IMG/VR virus record: IMGVR_UViG_3300028610_000189
Coordinates: 1-35,974 of that record
Length of the DNA stretch: 35,974 bases
Direction: 5' to 3' (one strand)
Origin: a virus
The position numbers were made by a program, and so were the translations under genes. The notes under the pieces are model-generated. The model had not been told where the DNA came from. It did not search any database and saw nothing but the letters and a program-made list of their open reading frames with translations. How positions within the stretch are numbered: the stretch's first letter is position 1; every line of letters begins with the position of its first letter. Below, in pieces: positions 7,687-15,056 of the stretch.

Positions 7687-8265
7687 ATGCCAGCTAAACG
7701 TAGAACAGACACGAGACTGAATTCCGATCAATCGGGAGAGCGCGCAGACCGTCGCATGCAAGATCGCGATGTGACGCAGAACCGCGCACTGTCAGACGAT
7801 GAGAGGGTGGCCGAGTTTCGCCAGCAATATTTCCAATCTGCATTGCCAGACATTCCTAAGATCGATGGTTACCACGTTTGTTGGCTGACCACGGAAAATC
7901 CACGCGATCCGATCCATGCGCGCATTCGGCTGGGCTACGAGCCGATCAGAGTTTCGGACATACCTGGCTGGGACCATGCGTGTCTCAAGACCGGGGAGTG
8001 GGAAGGCTGCATTGGTGTCAACGAGATGATCGCTTTCAAGCTTCCTCTCGAACTGTACGAATCGTACATGTACATCAATCACCATGAGCAACCTCTCAGT
8101 GAAGAAGAGAAGTTGAGCAGCCAGCTCCGTGCGATGGAAGCTGAGATGAACGCCGCAGCAAAACGCGGGAAGGTAAGTCTCGAACTCGAAGATGGCACAG
8201 CAGCGTTGGGAGTGGCACCAGAACCACCTCCGTTTGCTGAGCAAACAGGGGAAGGCTCTGGATGA
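7687..8265 (+). CDS. Conserved head-module protein of unknown function
   Basis: 192 aa. The core reads YHVCWLTTENPRDPIHARIR, followed by GYEPIRVSDIPG and GEWEGCIGVNEMIAFKLPLE, ending in INHHEQPLSEEE. I recognise this pattern (WLTTxN..DPI..R...GYE) as a recurring protein between scaffold and capsid genes in marine phages. Its biochemical role is not known to me. The last 60 residues are helical and then Pro/Glu-rich. GGAGG sits 10 nt upstream of ATG. Confidence 0.7.
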   Translation: MPAKRRTDTRLNSDQSGERADRRMQDRDVTQNRALSDDERVAEFRQQYFQSALPDIPKIDGYHVCWLTTENPRDPIHARIRLGYEPIRVSDIPGWDHACLKTGEWEGCIGVNEMIAFKLPLELYESYMYINHHEQPLSEEEKLSSQLRAMEAEMNAAAKRGKVSLELEDGTAALGVAPEPPPFAEQTGEGSG

Positions 8266-8292
8266 ACTTTAATCTAGCATTCGGAGAAATTC

Positions 8293-8856
8293 ATGAGTTC
8301 TGTAGCATCTCCGTTCGGGCTAAAGCCAGCTTTTCATCCTTCGGGAATCATTCGTCAGCAGCAATCGACGATAATTAGCGGCTTCGCTACGAACATCTTT
8401 CAGTTCTCTCCAGTGCGTATTGACGACGCAACGGGCGCTCTTGTGCCTGCCGTCGCTACTGCTTCCAATGTTCTCGGTGTCTTCGCAGGCGTCGAGTTCA
8501 CGGGGACAGATGGCAGACGACGCGTCGGAAACTTCTGGGAAGCCAACACGGTAGGTACGGAAATCGTTGCCTACTACGTCGGTGACGCCCAGATGGTCTA
8601 TGAAATCCAAGGCGACGGTCCTATCTTACAGGCCAACGTCGGGGATATGGCGGACTACAATGCGCTGGCTGGGAACACCACAACCGGCTTGTCTTCGGTC
8701 TCACTGGCAACCGCTGGTCTCAGTGCTGCTGCTGCTACGCTCCGCGTAGTTGGCATCAACCCTGCTCCTGATAACGTGGTTGGTGACTTGTTCACCATCG
8801 CGCAGGTTCAGATCGCTGAGCACGCGTTTAACCAGTACACGACCGTCAAGACCTAA
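8293..8856 (+). CDS. Head decoration-like structural protein
   Basis: 187 aa, starting SSVASPFGLKPAFHPSG. The opening (xxPFGLrPv...) and the following beta-rich sequence (FSPVRIDDATGALVPAV, then VLGVFAGVEFT) match a family of small virion proteins encoded just before the major capsid protein in many phages and usually annotated as decoration or capsid-stabilising. GGAG at 8283-8286 precedes ATG. The protein ends 25 nt before the capsid gene. The decoration role is inferred from synteny and from the recalled family pattern. Confidence 0.65.
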   Translation: MSSVASPFGLKPAFHPSGIIRQQQSTIISGFATNIFQFSPVRIDDATGALVPAVATASNVLGVFAGVEFTGTDGRRRVGNFWEANTVGTEIVAYYVGDAQMVYEIQGDGPILQANVGDMADYNALAGNTTTGLSSVSLATAGLSAAAATLRVVGINPAPDNVVGDLFTIAQVQIAEHAFNQYTTVKT

Positions 8857-8881
8857 TCGGCTAACCAAGGGAGCATAAGTC

Positions 8882-9811
8882 ATGGCAGTACCTATGAGAT
8901 CCACTGACTTCCGTTCAATTGTCGAGCCGATCTTGAACGAGACATTTGACGGAATTTACAACCAACGCGCCGATGAATGGAAAGGTGTTTTCACGGATCG
9001 AAAGGGTACCCCCCGTTCGTACCATGAAGAGCCGGTCCTGTTCGGTTTCAACGCTGCGCCGGAGATGCCTGACGGCACCCCGGTAACGTTCGACGCAGGC
9101 GGAGTGCTGTTCATTCAGCGCTACGTTTACAAGGTCTTTGGCTTGGCGTTCGCGCTTACCAAAGTCTTGGTCGAAGACGGCGACCACATTCGTATCGGTC
9201 GCATCTACTCTGAGCACCTCGCTCAGTCGATGATCGAAACGAAAGAAACGCTCTGTGCCAACATCCTCAACCGCGCCTTCAACGGTGCGTTCGTTGGTGG
9301 TGATGGTGTAGCGCTGAACGTGACCAACCATCCAATCGCACCAGGTGGTGCTGCGGGTGGCGTGTTCTCGAACCTGTTGACGACTGCTGCAGCTCTATCG
9401 CAAACGTCGCTTGAGCAGATGCTCATTCAGATTCGCAATGCCGTGGACAATAACGGCAAGCGGATTCGTTTGCAGCCTCTCAAGATTGTCACTGGTCCGA
9501 GCCAGGTGTTCCAAGCAGAAGTTCTGCTGAAGAGCGTCCTGCGCGCTGGCACGGCAAACAACGACATCAACCCGATCCTTTCGATGGGACTCCTGTCTCA
9601 GGGTCAGGCCAATCTGTCGCGTATCACATCGACTACTGCATGGTGGGTCCAGACGGATGCACCGCGCGGCATGCAGATGATGATGCGTCGCGGGCTGGAG
9701 AAGTCGATGGAAGGTGATTTCGAAACCGATTCCATGCGGTACAAGTCCACGGAACGTTACATTCCGGACTGGACGGACCCGCGTGCGGTGTACGGCACAC
9801 CTGGACTGTAA
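8882..9811 (+). CDS. Major capsid protein
   Basis: 309 aa. It forms the icosahedral shell and is expected to have the HK97 fold. Seen: an N-terminal helix (STDFRSIVEPILNETFDGIY), an E-loop-like segment (EWKGVFTDRKGTPRSYHEE), a spine-helix-like region (RIYSEHLAQSMIETKETLCANI), and a P-domain/A-domain portion with the capsid-typical stretch LQPLKIVTGPSQVFQAEVLL. It ends RYIPDWTDPRAVYGTPGL. A strong AAGGGAG at 8867-8873 precedes ATG, as expected for a highly translated gene, and a strong hairpin follows the stop. Position after scaffold and decoration genes supports the call. Confidence 0.9.
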   Translation: MAVPMRSTDFRSIVEPILNETFDGIYNQRADEWKGVFTDRKGTPRSYHEEPVLFGFNAAPEMPDGTPVTFDAGGVLFIQRYVYKVFGLAFALTKVLVEDGDHIRIGRIYSEHLAQSMIETKETLCANILNRAFNGAFVGGDGVALNVTNHPIAPGGAAGGVFSNLLTTAAALSQTSLEQMLIQIRNAVDNNGKRIRLQPLKIVTGPSQVFQAEVLLKSVLRAGTANNDINPILSMGLLSQGQANLSRITSTTAWWVQTDAPRGMQMMMRRGLEKSMEGDFETDSMRYKSTERYIPDWTDPRAVYGTPGL

Positions 9812-9836
9812 GTAAGTCCAAAAAACGCAGAAGGGT

Positions 9837-9860
9837 GGGGGCCAGACGTAAATGGCCCCC
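9837..9860 (+). terminator. Strong hairpin after the capsid gene (terminator or mRNA-stability element)
   Basis: GGGGGCCA (9837-9844) pairs perfectly with TGGCCCCC (9853-9860) around the loop GACGTAAA. The following bases (taacttct) are not a good U-tract, so read-through, attenuation or 3'-end protection of the capsid mRNA is as likely as full termination. A second hairpin with nearly the same loop begins 5 nt later. Confidence 0.65.
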
Positions 9861-9864
9861 TAAC

Positions 9865-9887
9865 TTCTCCAGACGTGAAATGGAGAA
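9865..9887 (+). promoter_or_regulatory. SD-sequestering hairpin before the 9894 gene
   Basis: TTCTCCA (9865-9871) pairs perfectly with TGGAGAA (9881-9887) around the loop GACGTGAAA. The 3' arm holds GGAG (9882-9885), the Shine-Dalgarno 8 nt before ATG 9894. Folded, the ribosome site is hidden. The loop differs by one inserted G from that of the preceding hairpin (CCA-GACGT-AAA-TGG in both), although the outer stem sequences differ. This is what a repeated RNA-protein recognition site would look like. Confidence 0.6.
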
Positions 9888-9893
9888 ACCAAA

Positions 9894-10595
9894 ATGGGTT
9901 TAGTTAACATTCAAAACACCAACTTCGACAACGGAGTTACCAACCGCAACGCTGCGGATCTTTTCGGCTCGATGGGTCAGCTTGACCCGACGAAGTTTCA
10001 TTCCTTCATGGATGACTTCGATAAGTTCACCGCGCCCGGTGGCTACACTGCTCCAGCAACAGGATCAGTAGCACCGAACGCCACAATTTTGGGTGGTGCT
10101 GTTGACATCATCACAGGCGCAGTCGATACCAACGTCGCCATCATCCAAGCCACGTCACTGGGTTACTCCATTGTCGCGTCGCAACGGGTGTACTTCAGAT
10201 CGAAAGCAGAGATGGACGATGTCATCGATGCTGACGGCATCTGGGGTCTGAATGATGCAGCAGCAAGCATCACTCCGGCAGACGGTGTCTTCTTCGAGAA
10301 GACTGACGGTGCTGCAACGGTGGACCTGGTTGTCCGTTCAGGCGCAGGGGAAATCGCGAGAGAGGCTGCTGTCGCTACGATGGTCGCTGCAACTCAGATC
10401 ACCTTGGAGTTCTACTGGGATGGCATCGACCGTCTCTACTTTGGTGTCGATGGCAACGCCACCGGCTTCATCGATCTGGCAGGGCTTGCACTTCCAACGG
10501 GATTGCTGGCTCCGACAGCGGGTGCTGTAACAGGCAACGGAACAACGACCACGGTGACTCAGGACTACCTCTTCGCTGCGCAAGAAAGGGGATAA
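9894..10595 (+). CDS. Jelly-roll-like virion protein (decoration candidate)
   Basis: 233 aa. Seen: an N-terminal linker, LFGSMGQLDPTKFHSFMDDF around residues 23-42, then a beta-rich domain with a ConA/LamG-like pattern: RVYFRSKAEM, ADGVFFEKTDGAATVDLVVR, ITLEFYWDGIDRLYFGVDGN, and a YLFAAQERG end. The FYxDGxDxxxFxVDG strand pair is typical of lectin-like sandwich domains in virion proteins. Equivalent genes follow the capsid gene in related marine phages. I infer a capsid-surface or fibre-base protein. Its translation is probably controlled by the hairpin that buries its ribosome site. Confidence 0.65.
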   Translation: MGLVNIQNTNFDNGVTNRNAADLFGSMGQLDPTKFHSFMDDFDKFTAPGGYTAPATGSVAPNATILGGAVDIITGAVDTNVAIIQATSLGYSIVASQRVYFRSKAEMDDVIDADGIWGLNDAAASITPADGVFFEKTDGAATVDLVVRSGAGEIAREAAVATMVAATQITLEFYWDGIDRLYFGVDGNATGFIDLAGLALPTGLLAPTAGAVTGNGTTTTVTQDYLFAAQERG

Positions 10596-10598
10596 GCC

Positions 10599-10928
10599 AT
10601 GAGACCCGTAAGGCAAACTCTGTCAGCGGGCGGAGCCGAGATTGGTGATCCGATCCCGATTGACGTCTATCAAGACCCGACCAATATCGGTCTGGGTGTT
10701 GAGATCACAGCGACAGCAACCTATACGGTCGAGCATACGTTTGACGATGTGTTTGATGAGGCTTTCAACCCAGCTACGGCAACGTGGTTTCCTCATCCAA
10801 CACTCGCCGCCCAATCTGCTAATGCGGATGGCAACTTAGCCTTCCCACCCACAGCAGTTCGAATTAACGTTGCTGCGAACACGGGTTCTGTCATCTTTAA
10901 CGTAATTCAAGCGGGAGCAATCGGATGA
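10599..10928 (+). CDS. Small structural-module protein
   Basis: 109 aa, beta-rich. It starts RPVRQTLSAGGAEIGDPIPI and continues with ATYTVEHTFDDVFDE and a TWFPHPTL segment. I recall this VDIY..P.N...GV....TYTVEHTFDDV pattern from small proteins next to capsid genes in marine phages, but no function is established. The stop overlaps the next ATG (ATGA), so it is coupled to the coiled-coil gene downstream. Confidence 0.6.
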   Translation: MRPVRQTLSAGGAEIGDPIPIDVYQDPTNIGLGVEITATATYTVEHTFDDVFDEAFNPATATWFPHPTLAAQSANADGNLAFPPTAVRINVAANTGSVIFNVIQAGAIG

Positions 10929-11461
10929 GTTTGGTCACACCGTCTCACGAAACCTCCGGACTTCTGGCTGTCCTTGAGAATCCAGAACTCTTCAAAAAAC
11001 GCTTGGAGCAACTGCAGGAGACTGAGAGAAAGACACAAGCTGTTGTCGATCTCGCTGGTCCTGCCGACGAAATTGTACGAATGCGTAAGGAGATCGAAGC
11101 AGACAAAGAAGCTGCGGAGGTCGCCCTCAGCGATGCGCTTGATCAGGCGGAAGCCATTGCGGCAGAAGCCAAAGGTCAGGCGCAGCTGATTGTGGACAAA
11201 GGTACGCAGGAGGCAAACAGACTAACGTCGGAGGCGGAGAGTCTTCGTAATTCTGCAGCAGAAAATTCGGCAGCTGCTAATTCTGCTGTAGCTGCCGTGG
11301 AAGCGGACAAGAGAGCCAACGACACCCGAGCAGGTGAGTTGGATGGTCGGGAAGCCTCACTCCAACAGCAAGCTGATGCACTCGCCAGTCGAGAGCAAGA
11401 GCTTTCAGGAGAGAAAGATAAGCTCACGCAAGTGCGGGATCTTATCAACGAAGTTATCTGA
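10925..11461 (+). CDS. Coiled-coil protein
   Basis: 178 aa. After about 35 residues almost the whole chain is Ala/Glu/Gln/Lys-rich helix (for example AEAIAAEAKGQAQLIVDKG), resembling the stalk helix of F-type ATPase subunit b in composition only. No enzymatic motif is seen. It overlaps the preceding gene by 4 nt and precedes the first large fibre gene. A trimeric stalk, assembly chaperone or linker for the fibre is possible. The function is unknown. Confidence 0.6.
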   Translation: MSLVTPSHETSGLLAVLENPELFKKRLEQLQETERKTQAVVDLAGPADEIVRMRKEIEADKEAAEVALSDALDQAEAIAAEAKGQAQLIVDKGTQEANRLTSEAESLRNSAAENSAAANSAVAAVEADKRANDTRAGELDGREASLQQQADALASREQELSGEKDKLTQVRDLINEVI

Positions 11462-11469
11462 GGTAGCCC

Positions 11470-13959
11470 ATGACTGCACAGTCGGGTCTGGGCTTCTCTG
11501 GGATCGCAGCGATCCAGATCCCTGATGACGGTGCCACTGGCTTCGTCCTCACCAAACTCACGCCCGACAATTACGACTACGATTGGCTTGCCGGGGGAGG
11601 TGGTGGTCCCACTGTCGATCCCGGCACTGTCGATGACAGTATCCTGCGTTGGAACACTGTTACGCCTGCGTGGGAAGAATTCACTTCCTTCATCTTTCCT
11701 CTAACGGATGGTCTGACTGATCAGATCATGTCAACCGATGGCGCGGGAGTCGTGTCGTGGATTGATCCTCCAGCCGGAGGCGGACTGCTCTCTGCAGAGT
11801 ACCGATTCAGTTCCAGCATCGTCGCTGCTGATCCCGGTAGCGGTCGCTATCGTTTTGACACTGCGTCGTACGCTACCGTCACTGAAATTTTCATTGACGA
11901 TGAGACCAGCGGTGGCGTTGATATCTCCAACCTGTTAGCTCAGGTGGGCTTAGGTGATCGACTCTATTTCCAAGTCAAGACGGAGGCGAATAAGTTTGTA
12001 GTCTTCGACGTGACTGGTCCAGCGGTTGACAACGTTGGCTGGTTCACCATTCCGGTGGACGAGGTCGTCTTCGGTGACTTCTTCGCGAACAACGACCGCT
12101 GCATCATGATCTGGTCTGTCGGCGGCACGCCGGAGACGTTGCAGACAGCGTACAACGAAGACACGTCAGTCCCGCAGATTACGATCAATGCGACGCCTGA
12201 TCCACTGACGATTGATGCCAGCGTTGCTGGTGACATCTTCGCGGTGAGGGATGTTGCGAACGCCGACCTGGTTAGGATAAGCACGACAGGTAGCGAGATC
12301 GTTGGTGGCTCGAATGCTAGTAACATCCTGAGTCTTCGCGGCTCTACTGACGCTGATCTCGGTGTCCTTGAAGTGCTGAGTCCCATAGACATAGATGTTG
12401 ACTGGACTGTTTCCAGTCTTTTGAATGTCATCACGTGGGCTACAACCGTCCCATCATCGGGTGCCGCAGTTTCGGGGTTCATCAGAGTTACTCCCACGAT
12501 CACGATTGACAGTGGGCTCTTCATCTTCGGCACCGTGATCGACCAAGGACGTTATCTCCAGACGGTGTCTCCAGGTTTCGCAGTTCACACGCTGTTCCTG
12601 GGTCAGCCAAACCTTGAGACCTCGACTCCGGGAGTCCAGCCCAATCAGGTGTTCGTCTATGCGTCTCAGCCGCAGATGGAGAACGACGGTGCTGGTGCAT
12701 TAGCCACTCCGATTCCGAACATTCTTTCTATGACCTCTGTCCCGCAGATGATTACGCGAACGTTCGGCGACACGCTGAGCGCGACGAACATCTCTGGCAT
12801 ACAGGTCGCCGCGAACTTCTCGACCGTAGCTGGAAGCTCAATTGCATTCGGTACGATCCGTGGCGTTCATATGATCAATCCGGCTGTTGGTCTGTTTCAA
12901 CCTGGAGCCGGTGCAGAGTCGATGACTGCGTACATCGGACTGGAGTTCAACGCAATTCCATTCGGCGGCAACGTCACGAAGTCCGTGATCCGGTCGTCGC
13001 TTGTTGCTGCGTCTAATGCTCGACTGATAGATAACCTCAGTACGGCAGAGTCTGACTTCGGTGCTGGTGACGTTCATCTCGACGACAACACCGCTCTCAA
13101 ATATGGAAACACCGTTGCTTCCCCGGACATAATGACGTTCTGGAACACGGGGACTTCATCGTTGCGGGTCTCACCGTTCTTCGGTACTGGCGGCAACCCA
13201 CTGGACATCAACATCACTGCCGCCGATGAATGTAACTTCCAGCAAGATCTTGGACTGGGTGCTATCGGCCTGCGCTTTGATGTCAATGCCATCGTGTTTG
13301 GCAACGCAGCTACTGCGACTCCGAACAGCAACAACTGGTTCGGACTCTTCGGTCCACCGAATGGCAGACAGGTCCAGATCGGCGGAGAGTACTCTGACTT
13401 TTTATTCAGTTCAGGTGGTGCAGTCGATATCAATGGGCTGGCAGTATCGAACTTCCAGAACTTCAAATTCAGTGTGCCGTCGTTCTTGCTTAACGGTGGA
13501 ACGGTCGCGGATGCGTCTAACGTCTTCGTCGAGGGAATGCTGTCTTTCGGCGCTACACTCGTTCAGTCGCTTCGAGTTCTGGGGCGCACGACTATCCGAG
13601 GTCGCATCAATCAGCCTAGCGAATCTCCGGCTCAACTCACAGCGAACACAAATGATTGGCTACTTGCGCCGAACAACAATCAGCGTGGATACGTTCTGCT
13701 GACTACCGATGGTCTTGGACCGTACAACGTGACGGGTATAGACTCCAGCTTTGGGCGCTCGCAGATTGCTGAGATTATCGAGATCATCAACATCAGCGCT
13801 GACACAATTACATTTACCAACCAAGATGTGCTGAGTCTTGCGGCTAACAGGATCATCACGGCAACGGGCGCAGGCATTGCAGTCGGGCCGAACGAATCCA
13901 TCAGGTTCTGGTACGACGACACCGGCACCGTTAGATGGCGACACGTTCAGGAGCAGTAG
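11470..13959 (+). CDS. Large beta-rich fibre-type protein 1
   Basis: 829 aa. Seen: an N-terminal segment (SGLGFSGIAAIQIPDDG) and LRWNTVTPAWEE / QIMSTDGAGVVSWIDPPAG, the common phage fibre linker. Residues ~110-217 are a module (ADPGSGRYRFD, EIFIDD, VDISNLL, VTGPAVDNVGWFTIPV) that recurs twice in the 1153-aa protein. The middle is repetitive beta sequence (NTVASPDIMTFWNTGTSSLRV). The C-terminus (INISADTITFTNQDVLS, then ESIRFWYDDTGTVRWRHV) is the terminal cap typical of phage fibres. Role inferred: tail fibre or capsid fibre for host contact. No enzymatic motif was recognised. Confidence 0.72.
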   Translation: MTAQSGLGFSGIAAIQIPDDGATGFVLTKLTPDNYDYDWLAGGGGGPTVDPGTVDDSILRWNTVTPAWEEFTSFIFPLTDGLTDQIMSTDGAGVVSWIDPPAGGGLLSAEYRFSSSIVAADPGSGRYRFDTASYATVTEIFIDDETSGGVDISNLLAQVGLGDRLYFQVKTEANKFVVFDVTGPAVDNVGWFTIPVDEVVFGDFFANNDRCIMIWSVGGTPETLQTAYNEDTSVPQITINATPDPLTIDASVAGDIFAVRDVANADLVRISTTGSEIVGGSNASNILSLRGSTDADLGVLEVLSPIDIDVDWTVSSLLNVITWATTVPSSGAAVSGFIRVTPTITIDSGLFIFGTVIDQGRYLQTVSPGFAVHTLFLGQPNLETSTPGVQPNQVFVYASQPQMENDGAGALATPIPNILSMTSVPQMITRTFGDTLSATNISGIQVAANFSTVAGSSIAFGTIRGVHMINPAVGLFQPGAGAESMTAYIGLEFNAIPFGGNVTKSVIRSSLVAASNARLIDNLSTAESDFGAGDVHLDDNTALKYGNTVASPDIMTFWNTGTSSLRVSPFFGTGGNPLDINITAADECNFQQDLGLGAIGLRFDVNAIVFGNAATATPNSNNWFGLFGPPNGRQVQIGGEYSDFLFSSGGAVDINGLAVSNFQNFKFSVPSFLLNGGTVADASNVFVEGMLSFGATLVQSLRVLGRTTIRGRINQPSESPAQLTANTNDWLLAPNNNQRGYVLLTTDGLGPYNVTGIDSSFGRSQIAEIIEIINISADTITFTNQDVLSLAANRIITATGAGIAVGPNESIRFWYDDTGTVRWRHVQEQ

Positions 13960-14244
13960 ATGGCTTACACAGATAAAGAGTGGGACAACGTCATGGCATT
14001 CCTCAACCAGGAAGCTGAGAAGCGTCCACCTGCCGGTATCGGGAAACTGATCGAGAGCCCTGAGGAATTCATAGGGATGCTTCGCACGACAGAAGCCATC
14101 AAGCCCGCCATAGTGGGCGACGAAGTGCTGAAGAATCGCAGGGAGTTCACTGAACTAGAACGACAGAAATCACATTTGGACCAGTCGGTAATCGATGCGC
14201 AAGACAGGATCGATAATCATCCCGGCAATCCAAACAATCCGTAG
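13960..14244 (+). CDS. Small helical hypothetical protein
   Basis: 94 aa, starting on the base after the fibre stop. The sequence is mostly helical (DKEWDNVMAFLNQEAEKRP, then KNRREFTELERQKSHLDQSV) and ends in a Pro/Asn tail (DNHPGNPNNP). No family is recognised. The spacing and direction place it in the fibre operon. It could be a small fibre-associated or assembly protein. Confidence 0.55.
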   Translation: MAYTDKEWDNVMAFLNQEAEKRPPAGIGKLIESPEEFIGMLRTTEAIKPAIVGDEVLKNRREFTELERQKSHLDQSVIDAQDRIDNHPGNPNNP

Positions 14245-14253
14245 GAGATGACG

Positions 14254-14934
14254 ATGGGTAAGAACGTTGGATTAACGTACGTGAAGGACTTCAGCTTTCC
14301 AGCTGAGCAGGGCTTCACCGGTTCCGCAGGCGTGCACCATGTCCGTGGATACAAACGAGGTGGCCGCGTGAATAAAGCGAAAGGTGGCCCAGTGAAGAAA
14401 CAGATGGGTGGCCTCATCGGTGGTCCTCAGGGTAAGTTGGGGCATGATCGTGAGATCGTGGTCGATGACGTCACAATCAGCATGCCGAAGATGAAAGGCG
14501 GCTCAGTTCATCAGAAGCTGAAACACGAAGGCGGCAAGATGGGCTACAAGTACGGTGGTCAGGTGAAGAACACCTCCAGCGAGTTCGTGCAGACGCGCGG
14601 CAAGCAAAAAACCATGGACCATGGCAACCAACCTGCACGTCGCGGTCGTAACCAGGCCGAGATCGAAGCCGGTGGCACCAAGCGTTTGAAACCGGGCCTG
14701 AAGAAGGGCGGCTACATGAAGGGTAAGGCGGACTCTGGTGGTGGTGCTTTGGCTGAAGCTGCTCTCATAAGAGTGCGGCGAGTGCTGAAGCCCAACAAAA
14801 AGATGAAGGCTCCCGACAAAGCCAAAGGCCGAGGCATGAGCAAGAAAGGCATGCCGGAAAACGTCAAGTGCAAGGGAGGCAGCGTAGGTTACGCGTCGGG
14901 TGGTCGAGTAAAAAAAGCCGAGGCGGCTCTGTAG
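14254..14934 (+). CDS. Basic Gly/Lys-rich protein, frame-0 (short) form
   Basis: About 226 aa from ATG 14254. An earlier ATG at 14248 abuts AGGAG (14243-14247) with no spacing, so 14254, 6 nt downstream, is the better start. The chain is dominated by Gly, Lys and Arg with repeats such as RGGRVNKAKGGPVKK, KYGGQVKN and GGRVKK, is probably disordered, and has no recognised domain. It may bind DNA or fill gaps in the virion; this is inferred from charge. The frame-0 C-terminus is AEAAL. An A7 run 16 nt before the stop and an open -1 frame down to 15056 suggest a second, longer product of about 267 aa. Confidence 0.65.
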   Translation: MGKNVGLTYVKDFSFPAEQGFTGSAGVHHVRGYKRGGRVNKAKGGPVKKQMGGLIGGPQGKLGHDREIVVDDVTISMPKMKGGSVHQKLKHEGGKMGYKYGGQVKNTSSEFVQTRGKQKTMDHGNQPARRGRNQAEIEAGGTKRLKPGLKKGGYMKGKADSGGGALAEAALIRVRRVLKPNKKMKAPDKAKGRGMSKKGMPENVKCKGGSVGYASGGRVKKAEAAL

Positions 14935-14957
14935 AAAAGGTCGCTAAGCGAGTCGCC
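14910..14957 (+). promoter_or_regulatory. Candidate -1 ribosomal frameshift signal (A AAA AAA plus stem)
   Basis: In frame, GTA AAA AAA GCC contains the X XXY YYZ heptamer A AAA AAA at 14910-14916. After a 5-nt spacer, GGCGGCTC (14922-14929) pairs with GAGTCGCC (14950-14957) over 8 bp with one G-U. The 20-nt loop contains the frame-0 TAG (14932-14934). Slippery heptamer, 5-9 nt spacer and stem is the known architecture of bacterial and phage -1 frameshifts (dnaX, lambda G/GT). An undercalled A in the homopolymer is the alternative. Confidence 0.6.
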
Positions 14958-15056
14958 GAGAAAGTAATGGACCGTCACGTCAGATCCCCGAGACCGAAAG
15001 GTCACGGGACTAAACCTCGTGGTGGGCGTAGCCGAGTCCGTGGCGGAGGATACTAA
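14916..15056 (+). other. -1 frame C-terminal extension of the basic protein
   Basis: The -1 frame entered at the A7 run codes 46 residues, rich in Arg, Gly and Lys (GGSVEKVAKRVAEKVMDRH, then GGRSRVRGGGY), matching the composition of the preceding protein. Its TAA (15054-15056) overlaps the next ATG as TAATG, the standard junction in this genome, whereas the frame-0 stop leaves a 121-nt gap. That is good evidence the extension is translated, either by frameshifting or because one base is missing from the sequence. An independent start at ATG 14969 is possible but has no convincing ribosome site. Confidence 0.65.
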
